Shown: positions 55,993-64,000 of the stretch, piece by piece | How the letters are laid out: each line of letters opens with the position of its first letter | Position numbering within the stretch: the first letter of the stretch is position 1 | NCBI GenBank assembly: GCA_004835665.1 | Contig: RBKR01000024.1 | Span: 496,001 to 560,000 of the forward strand | Source of the DNA: Phoma sp. XZ068 | Taxonomy: Eukaryota > Ascomycota > Dothideomycetes > Pleosporales > Didymellaceae | Direction of reading: 5' to 3' | DNA: 64,000 bases | Position numbers and translations under genes: made by a program | Notes under the pieces: model-generated | The model's input: the letters and a program-made list of their open reading frames with translations, nothing else | Told to the model about the DNA's origin: nothing | Database searches by the model: none

Positions 55993-56661
55993 TGTTTGAA
56001 AGTATGAATGTTGATCAATAGCTATACAACAACGCAGCACGCATACTAGTCGCGACAGAGATAGGGACGCGTCGGGGCGTGATGTTCCGGGTTCACTTCG
56101 GCACATGGCCCCAAGCCACTTGTGATTGGTCACTCGAACGAATCGACTGGAGCCGATTTCGAGCATAGGATGGATGGAGGATGCGTATTTATATAACTAT
56201 TTTTGTTCTGCTGCAATCTAACGTTCAGCTCCGAGAGCTGAATATCTGCACCCCATCCTTCCTGTTGCTGCTCTTTTCTGCCGTCATTAACACCCGGATC
56301 CTGGTTACAGTAAACAGCGATTCTATTGGCGCGTGCTGCTGCTTAAGGGGTCAATCGGCCCGTACGGCTTCTTATCTAAACAGGTGATTTGTTGTGAGAT
56401 CGCGGACTAGGCTTAGTGCTGTCCTCGAAATCCAGATGGGGCTTAATCTTGTCGTCGAAATCCAAACCGGCGTAGCGCCTTCCTTGCAGCTCGAACTGCC
56501 CCAACTTCTGAGCACTACAACGTAACAACGAAACACGATTGGGATAATCTACTTGCAGTAACTAGAAACGAAGTGTTAGAAGTATATATCCTGCGAGTCG
56601 AAACTCTTCAATTTGACGTTGCGTGTTCGTGTTGCGCACGTTTTTGTAAACAAAATATGCT
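55993..56661. other. No gene recognised
   Basis: Short frames only; leads into the upstream repeat of the Tc1 element. Confidence 0.3.
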
Positions 56662-56704
56662 CGGGTGGTAATCGGGTGGTACATCGGGTGGTACGGGGTG
56701 GTAC
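56662..56704 (+). repeat. Short tandem repeat CGGGTGGTA(C)AT
   Basis: Four units of 10-12 bp (CGGGTGGTAAT, CGGGTGGTACAT, CGGGTGGTAC, GGGGTGGTAC) lie about 250 bp upstream of the transposase start; they may be binding sites within the element's 5' end. Confidence 0.7.
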
Positions 56705-56950
56705 ACTGTAAGCAAGGGGTGGCACTAGTATTGGATTGTTCTCTGTCTGTACAAGTGTGATCGGAGCTCGAAAGTAGTCGGACGCATTAGTCATGCCTGC
56801 AGAGCAGTCATGTGATGTGGTCCTAGGTTTTGGTGAACGAAGGAGCTCGTTTATATTGAGTTGCTGGTTTTTGAGGCCCGTGCGCACCCCAACACAACAT
56901 GCCCACACCGATCTTCTCACACCTCCACACCCCTCAAAACAACTCTTAAT

Positions 56951-58330
56951 ATGCCTATCCAACGCCGGAAAAAGTTCAAATACAAAGAAAACAAGATTGT
57001 TAAACCTCCTAAGACTTCCCGCACTGAAATGTCTCCTGTAATGCGCGCGTTTGTGGTTGGGGCGATCACTGGCATGCGGGGTGACTATGCCTCTCAAACG
57101 GAACTTGCCAATACAGTCAACCGCACACAACAAGGCATATCAAAGCTTCTACAACGCGTGGAGCAGAAGGCACAGACCCTCTCTGTTAATATATGGGACG
57201 AAATACTCTATGAGAACGATTTGGGACGCGGTCGGAGCTCGTTGTTGACTCAGGGGCAGAAGGATCGTATTATTGAAGTTGTGACCTCCTCACAACAAAA
57301 CCGCGAAAAGGAGAGCTGGCAGGCTATTTCACATGGTGATTTTGATGAAATAGTACCCAAAATGAGCATCACAACGTTCGAAAACGTGATGTATGAGGCT
57401 GGATATGCCCGGAGGAGACCTGGATGGAAGCCGAAGTTGACCCCTGAACAAGAGGAGGAGCGTTATGAATGGGCACTTGCTCACAACCCTGATAAATATG
57501 AGGAGTACGATAACCAAGGATTCAATTTCAGACTAGTTGTATTTACTGATGAAACACCAGCTAGGATTGGAGAAGAACGAGGCATGTTAAGGACCTGGTG
57601 CAAGCTAGAAGAGATATGGGATGAAAGCGTGAAGCATGAGCGTAACGGCGAGGATTGTTGCCTACAGTTCTATGGAGCCTTTCGATACAACCACAAGGGA
57701 CCTTGCCATGTGTATTATCCTGAAACAGAAGAGGAGAAACAGCTTGCTGATGTCCAGTTGAAGCGTGAGAACGCAGATCAAAAAGTCAGGGATAACAAAC
57801 TACAACACTACGCCAGAGAAGCACTCACACAGTGCAGCGATAGTGACGTTAACCATCGATATAATACTCGGAAGAAGCAGTATGTGCCTTCAAAAATGGA
57901 CTACAAACGTGGGGATAGAGGACGCAGTGGAGTAGGTGGATACCGACACCGTGAAGGAGCACTCAAGAAGGTTGTACTATGGATAAAAACACTAGAAAAG
58001 GAAGGAGAAGAGTGTATACTACTTCAGGATGGTGCTCCGGCTCACAAATCACGTATTGCTCGTGATTATATTCAGGTAGAGAGGATTAACACCTTGTGGT
58101 GGCCAGGACACTCACCTGAGATTAATGCATCAGAGCATGCATGGCCATGGATTCGACGGCACGTGACGAAGGACTTCACCCCCAGCTGTACTGCCAAGCA
58201 GTGTGAGGAGCAATGGGTGAAGGAGTGGAATAGTATGCCTATAGAGGTGATCAATCAATGGGTGGATGGGATTCCAGAGCAGGTGCGGAGGATTATTAAT
58301 CATCACGGCAAAAACGACTTCCATGGGTAA
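56951..58330 (+). mobile_element. Tc1/mariner-type DD34E transposase, intact reading frame
   Basis: An open frame of 459 aa from MPIQRRKKFKYKENKIVKPP. The N-terminus has a helix-turn-helix (SQTELANTVNRTQQGISKLL), then KMSITTFENVMYEAGYARRR, the first Asp in VVFTDETPARIG, a long charged insert (about 300-400) and the second Asp and Glu in LLQDGAPAHKS and SPEINASEHAWPWIRR, with 34 residues between them. No stop or frameshift. I could not identify its terminal inverted repeats; the first in-frame ATG at 56861 adds residues that look non-coding. Confidence 0.87.
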
Positions 58331-60834
58331 CTGCAACACCAAAAAATGAGTCTGTATATATATTGCCTTATTACCAAAAGCTTCACCAGGCCAAAATCGC
58401 TCTATTGTGTTGGTTATTCGTTGTTTTGGTGGTGATTTGTATGGGGGATGTGAACGGGCGGCATTGAATTGGTGGGGTGCGCACAGGCCACAACTCAATA
58501 AAAACGAGCTCCTTCGGAGAGCGCTAAAAGCGGGGAAGCTTGGCAGTGACGTGATCTCAAAATTACCGACACCCGCTTTGTAGCTCTGTTCAGTAGTGAT
58601 AAGTAAATATGCTTAGATCGGTAGTCTCTACGCCTGAAGTTACCCTTTCCTAGCTGTAGGATGGTATGCCGATTACCTCGGTGATTTGTGTGTCAACTTC
58701 ACGATCCTCGCTACTAGGCCTCACCGAACTGGACCTCACCGTGTCAGTGTCGACGGATATCAGTTGTACCTGCGATCAAAGACGGTCAAGGGCATTGCAG
58801 CGACCATGATGGGGAGCGAAGTTGCTTAGCAAACGCCAGTGACCATGTGTTGTGCAGCATGCTGAATGTTCAGGCGCTGACTGCCACAGGACTCTCCTCT
58901 CCTCAATCCATGATGGTAGGTAAAAGCGACTGTCCGCACACTCTAGTTGATGAGCTGTGCCAAGTCCCTGGTCAGCACTCTCTCGCTTACAAGCTGTGCC
59001 AAGCTCCTGACATGAATGCTGACCGTCAGCACTCCCTCCGTGCGGAAGGTCAGCTAAGCCGCTTCTGCTGTGCTGACACTGGTGCTGGCCGTCAGCATGA
59101 TGCCCTTGCTAAGCTACGCCACGTTTGACTGCTTATTCTGACCGTCACCCAGCATCCTTGCTCCAAGCTCGGCCGCCATTCATTACTCCTGCGATGGCCT
59201 TGCCACAGTCAATGCTTGCTTCATCTCCGGTTAGAGCGCTCGAAGGAAGGCCCGAAGGAAGAGGCACAGTAGACTTTAAGAGGCCGGCCGGAGATGAACC
59301 GGACGTTTTTAGAGGCTATGTCGGCAGGGTTATAGCGAGCGTGCGGCGCAGCATGTTGAGCGACGCGAGGCGAGTCGGGTTGCATTTTCCGCAACTCTCG
59401 ACCAATGACCCCCTGGTGATCCAGGCTGTAGATGACATGTAGGACTGGCTCCACAATTTGGCATCTGAGCGGCAGTCAGGCGCGCACAACACACGTTCCC
59501 GCATTCTTCTCAAAGCGCGGCTCGGGCGCTGACAATGCGCAGCACGGCTGTCAACAAGGCGGCAGGGAAACAATTTGATTACGACGAGAACCGCTGTCGA
59601 CCAGGCTGTCGGGACTAACGAACCACCCACCCGGGACAGTGGTTCGCTAGCACGCACCATCGCCAGGGCGCGTCTTGACTGCGCAGCTTACGTTTTGGCC
59701 TTGCACCTCGAGGTGCGCAAAAGACGGGGGAGCGGGTGAGCAAGAAGACCTAACTCAGGCCGCAAAGGGCACAGAGTGCAATGGCTTTGCGCACTCGTGA
59801 GTACAGCCGGAGCGGTGCTCAAACTGCAGCGGATGCTCATGCCTTGACAGAGTCGACGAATCTGTCTCCACATGGAAAGCACCGCTCGATGGAGTGGGAG
59901 ACGCCTATCGAGCACGCAGCCCTCGTGCCGCCCTCGAAGCTTGAACCGCCATTTGCCCCCTGCATGCATGCGGCGACTCTGCCAACATCGTCAGGACCCA
60001 AGAGCCCAACGTTGGCTTGATGAGTGCGGCGGGGGAGAGTAGCACGCGACTCAGGAAGAGTGTGGTCCCACCAACCGTTGTTCGCACGCTTGACCACAAA
60101 GGAATGCTGACGGGCAGACGCGAGGTCGCGGCTGCGCTCAGACTCTTGCAAGTCTAATTGCGCTAGCCGCTTTTGCTCGCTCACGCGGCAGTTGGCGCGG
60201 TCGGCGTTGTTAACGTCTGCGGATCACTATGGGCTGCTCGAAGACGAACCATGCTCGGGACTGCTCTTGGCTTCTTGCTTTCTGATCCACCGCATTGTCA
60301 GGCCTGCTTGTCACGGCAGTGGACTAGCCACACTGCCCGCGGCTGCATGTCTTGTGTGACGGCGCAGACAGGATGGTTTCCAACAGCAAGCATTTCCGAT
60401 AGCTGAGATTCCACAATCGCTTCCAGTCGTCAACATGATTGGTCTCATCGCATTTGTTCGTACTGTCGCCATCAGGAAGTCATATGGCATGGCACAGGCT
60501 CAATCACAATCTCCCCAGGGAAGAAAGAGTCGGCATTTGAGATTGGGAACTGAGCTTTGGCACATGCGGTGCCAATATGACACAGCAGTCCAGGGACGTT
60601 TGCGTGACTGTAGCTCAACAGCATGGGCCCCCATAGTCTGTTCCAACAGGCTTTGTCTCGGGGCAAAACACAGGACTGCCTCGTTCCCAGTCTCGGTCTC
60701 CGATCTACTAGTCCAGTGCAATATCTCTCTGCACAATTGAGACTCGATGCACTTTCCACCGATCAAGAGGCGATTCGCCACAAAGGCGCCCTGCTCGATG
60801 TTCCTAACTCCTTTCTCTTCCATGGATTAACGCC
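58331..60834. other. No gene recognised
   Basis: A 93-codon frame at 58847 has repeated CQ/QHSL-like words, and frames at 59125-59450 and 60472-60823 lack motifs. Probably 3' flank of the Tc1 element plus decayed DNA, including the lost 5' part of the next transposase. Confidence 0.35.
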
Positions 60835-61803
60835 ATGGACGCCAATCGCCACGCTGCTGGTTCCTATGAAACGTATAAGCTATACTTTGACCTGTTGCAG
60901 CACAAAATCACCCAATACAACGTTGGCGCTGAGCACACGTACAATATAGATGAGAAGGGCTTCATAACTGGGGTTGTTGGCAGATCAAAACAGGTGTTCA
61001 GTAAAAGAAAATGGGACAAGGGGGAGGTTAGAGCATCACTTCAAGATGGCAATCGAATGTAGTTTACACTCCTAGCGTGTGTGTGTGCTAATAGATCAGC
61101 GTTGCCGCCAGGCCTCGTATATCCAGCCTCTGGAAAAGCTGTACAATCAAGCTGGATTAAGAGTATAGATCCAAAGAAGCACTCAGTACACTTCACCACA
61201 TCCCCCTATGGCTGGACAAACAATGACGTTAGCCTGGCCTGGCTTGAGCAGGTGTTTAACCGTTATACCCAGCGCAAGGCCAGGTTAAGGTGCCACATCT
61301 TGATCGTAGATGGCCATAGGAGTCACCTGATGCAGGATTTCATTGAATATTGCTACTAGAAACAGATTATACTGCCTGTTCCGCCTCCCTACAGTATCCA
61401 GGCTCTGCAGCCCCTAGATGTAGTTTACTTCAAGTCTCTCTCTTTAAACTACAGCAGTGAACTCGACGACCACCTCCAGCAAGCTCAAGGTCCATCCCTA
61501 CTGTCAAAATGTAACTTCTTCAATCTGTTCTGGCCTGCCTAGGTCAACACGTTCAAGAAAGACCTTATACTAAAGGCCTTCTCAGCCACCAGCATATCCC
61601 CAGTAAACCCCGATGTTATACTGGATAGGTTCCGCCACACAACCCCTGAGGATCTACTATTAGATTCCTCTGCTTCTACCGCTTACTCTGCAGACGATTT
61701 GCTTGAAGCTTACAGTACACTGCGTGCAGAGGTAAAGGATCCACGCAGTGTAGGAACACAGCCTGTAGTGATCTATCGAAGAGACTGGCACACGTTCTCT
61801 TGA
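60835..61803 (+). pseudogene. Third pogo/Tigger-type DDE transposase, three amber codons
   Basis: One frame reads MDANRHAAGSYETYKLYFDL, TYNIDEKGFITGVVGRSKQV, LASLQ region, then TAG at 61060-61062, LPPGLVYPASGKAVQSSWI, SPYGWTNNDVSLAWLEQVFN, LIVDGHRSHLMQDF, TAG at 61357-61359, ILPVPPPYSIQALQPLDVV, TAG at 61540-61542, and FSATSISPVNPDVI to the TGA at 61801-61803. At least two of the TAGs sit where this transposase family has Trp (TGG-to-TAG, G-to-A). The DNA-binding N-terminus is missing. It differs from the two zinc-knuckle pogo copies and represents another family. It stops 17 bp short of the convergent Hsp70-like gene. Confidence 0.82.
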
Positions 61804-61820
61804 ACCGCCATTCTCTCAGC

Positions 61821-64000
61821 TCAGGTCTCAGGAACCTCTTGCTTGCTGTCGTCTGGGCCGGAGGTCCATTCCTCTGGCTCACCTTCGGCGTCGACATCTC
61901 CAATGTCTAGTAACTCCGAAACCTCCTCTTCCTCAGCCTCTGTGCTGCTTGCACTCCGCCCAACTAGGTTTTCATCCTCACTGACCTCTTTGACGTCTCT
62001 GTCCTGAGCCCACTGAATACTTTCCGACTCCCACTGCGCTCCTTTGCGATGGCATATTCCGTGCAGAGAAAGTGGTACTGTGGATCTAATGTGCATATGG
62101 ACTTCGAAGGTGTCCTTGTCGGCTAGGACCGACTCGACGGTGAGCTCTCTAAAGTTAATGGTATTCGGGTTTCCTTTGACGTCGAGCAGTATGACGTCCG
62201 CCTGGATCGTTCGTGCTGCGGGATTGATGATGAGCTTCACGAGCTTGTGCGCGCCAGCTTGATTCTCAGGCCGCGGAACGCTGAGCTCGGCGACCTTGAA
62301 CATCTTCTCAGGCTTCTGGTGCGCGACGTGGTATCCGTGCTTTACGCTGACTCGGACATCCTCAGTCGTACCGTAGATGGGAATGCCGGTATCTGTATCC
62401 TTCCACTTGAGGTAAAACAGCACCAATTCTCCCGGCCTCACCTGGGCAACGGGAAGTTTAGGGTTGAGGAGCGGATCTCCTTTCTTCATCACCACAAGAT
62501 ATCCTTTCAAGTCGCCCCCAAAGTCTTGCTCTAACAGCACTGTGACTGGGGCTTGCTTCATCTTTCTGCGCAGCACATACAGCTCATGGTAGTTCTGCAG
62601 GCCAACTAGAACACTACTGCTCCTATCAGAACGGGTCAGTGAAGCTAATCGAATCTAGAAGCATAAGTAGTAGCTTACGTGGTACTCGAAGACCCTTTGT
62701 TCCTGACCGTTTTGCCGCTATACTTACCACAGATGACGTCTGCTCTATCTTGATCCATCGCGCCGCCCCCAATCAATATGACCTCGGTGCTGCGAGGCTT
62801 TTGGGCGTTCAACTCTTCCAATTCTTCGCTAGTTGATGTGCTGAAGCTTTCGAGATTCGCCAGGAGATTCCTCCGGCACGACCTGTATGAGGCTTCCACA
62901 CTCTTGTCACACACCGTTTCACTGGCGGTGCTAGCATCTTCATCGGCCTTGAGTACATAGTCAAGAACGGCGGAATAGCTCGCTGGATCTAGACCTTCCT
63001 GTTCCATGAGCCGGTGAACAACTTGATGGCTACCGCCCAATAAGCTTCTAGAGGCTTCGTACAAGATGCATGGCTCGGACGGAAGGATCGAGAAGGTGGA
63101 AGCGCACTGTAGCGTTGTTAACCATGATATCCACCTGACCGACGCGTCAACATACAGTTGTGAAGCCACCTATGTCGATTACCTGATATCTGTGTTCGGT
63201 CTTTTTTGGTAACTCAGCTCCCAGCTGACCCCACAACGCACATTCTGGTTCTGGGAGATCGACCACGGTAACGCTCCTTGTTCTAGGTGCCCAGGCAGAT
63301 GGTTTATAACTTTCAAAGTCTTGTAATGCGCTCAACACGGCCGTCTTTTGAAGGTCTGTCATTCCGGATGGGCTGGCCATGCAGAGATAGAGGTTGGCAT
63401 CGAACACGGCTTCAAAGTCGACCCTTCGCTGGCTGTGTATCGTTCTGAAAATAAATCTTAGTAATCCCAGCACGATATCGGTGACTGTAGAGTCGCCGCA
63501 AGTTTTGAGCTGTTTCAAGGCTTCTGGGTCATCTAACATCACTCGCTTGATAGGGTTGATCAGGAGTGCATTTCGATGTCCGGCTACAATAGACGCATAG
63601 TTTCCGAAATGCCATGTTCCGTTGTACCAACAGGACGATGATATGCCTACACCGAGAGTAAGGGGCGCATCCTCTCCACTCATCCTGGTCGAAACTTTGA
63701 CGTGACTCGAGCCTAGGTCGATGCAGATCGCGATGTTCTTGGCTTCCGAGTCGGGCTTGAGCAGGGCAGAACACCGAAGCGACTGGTTACATTCTCCGCA
63801 CTGGAGAGCTTTTCCATCGCAATCGAGAAGGTCTCCTTCGACACACTGAAAAGGCACCGTGGGTGACAGACAGCCATCGTGAAATGAGACATGACAGCTA
63901 CTGCAAACTGTAAAGTCATCGCGAATGGGACCGCGGCATTTTCCGCACTGTGTGTTGTCAACTCCAGTGTGCGGCCAAGCTCTGTCCAGTGCATCTGATC
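61821..64000 (-). CDS. Hsp70-like ATPase with N-terminal zinc-finger region, 5' end beyond the window
   Basis: Read leftward from the window edge: exon a (to 63156), exon b (63106-62728) and exon c (62644-61821), with introns of about 49 and 83 nt (GTATGT and GTAAGT donors); phases agree and the end is TGA. The N-terminal part has zinc-binding pairs (QCGKCRGPIRDDFTVCSSCH, then CGECN). The actin-like ATPase core shows phosphate-1 IAICIDLGSSHVKVS, the phosphate-2 YQVIDIGGFTT and the adenosine motif EVILIGGGAMDQD. Exon c encodes a beta-rich C-terminal domain and a Glu/Ser-rich acidic tail (SSTEAEEEEVSELLDIGDVD). Such proteins resemble the fungal Hsp70-like family whose clients are unknown. The fold is degenerate relative to true Hsp70, so chaperone activity is not certain. 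Confidence 0.8.

Noticed and set aside
5103..61542. Reassignment of TAG/TAA to Gln
   Set aside because: Intact genes in the window (epimerase, ega3-like, cutinase, MHYT, DUF1749) end in TAA or TAG where expected, and some internal TAGs replace Trp, not Gln. RIP-like mutation explains them more simply.
1..64000. tRNA and rRNA genes
   Set aside because: No stretch with convincing A and B box spacing or rRNA core sequence was seen by eye; a covariance-model search was not possible.

Overview
The window looks like an accessory, transposon-rich stretch of a filamentous ascomycete (Pezizomycotina) genome. A Dothideomycete is my best guess, but that is inference. The signs are short introns of about 48-90 nt with GTAAGT-type donors, CTRAC-like branch points and YAG acceptors, fungus-specific families (cutinase, MHYT protein, Dicer, BTB, DUF1749), and several families of fungal DNA transposons. 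Many genes carry one or a few C-to-T or G-to-A type nonsense changes, as expected where repeat-induced point mutation (RIP) operates or has leaked from neighbouring repeats.

Positions 1-9.0 kb hold a recognisable galactosaminogalactan (GAG) exopolysaccharide locus: a UDP-sugar 4-epimerase (uge3-like, intact), an Agd3-type deacetylase (five exons, one in-frame stop), a Sph3/spherulin-4 type hydrolase (frameshifted) and a membrane-anchored GH114 endo-galactosaminidase (ega3-like, intact). The cluster's glycosyltransferase is not in the window. A broken small cysteine-rich secreted protein sits between uge3 and agd3.

Positions 9-23 kb are mostly mobile DNA: a hAT transposase with one intron (intact), a frameshifted Tc1/mariner relic, a pogo/Fot1-like element with 45-bp terminal inverted repeats and a broken transposase, an LTR-like sequence, a Ty1/copia tail with the start of its 3' LTR, and AT-rich degraded DNA. 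An intact two-exon cutinase lies between them, and a subtilase fragment lies at the right edge.

Positions 23-45 kb mix host genes and fragments: an intact four-exon MHYT-domain membrane protein, an orphan Dicer RNase III tail, a BTB/POZ gene with an amber codon, a cupin scrap, small cysteine-rich and hypothetical genes, a cluster of four 14-bp palindromes, an OrsD/telomere-helicase-like relic with four amber codons, a long protein with a HicA-like C-terminus interrupted by one frameshift, and an F-box/ankyrin gene.

Positions 46-64 kb hold a second pogo-type element with 66-68-bp inverted repeats and TA flanks, an intact DUF1749 alpha/beta hydrolase, a decayed epoxide hydrolase, decayed DUF7587 and FtsJ-like methyltransferase genes, a second OrsD-type relic, an intact Tc1/mariner DD34E transposase, a third pogo-type transposase with three amber codons, and the 3' part of an Hsp70-like gene with an N-terminal zinc-finger region that runs off the window. 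Overall this reads as a compartment where transposons and gene decay are concentrated, plausibly subtelomeric, with a partly dismantled GAG pathway as its most coherent functional unit.
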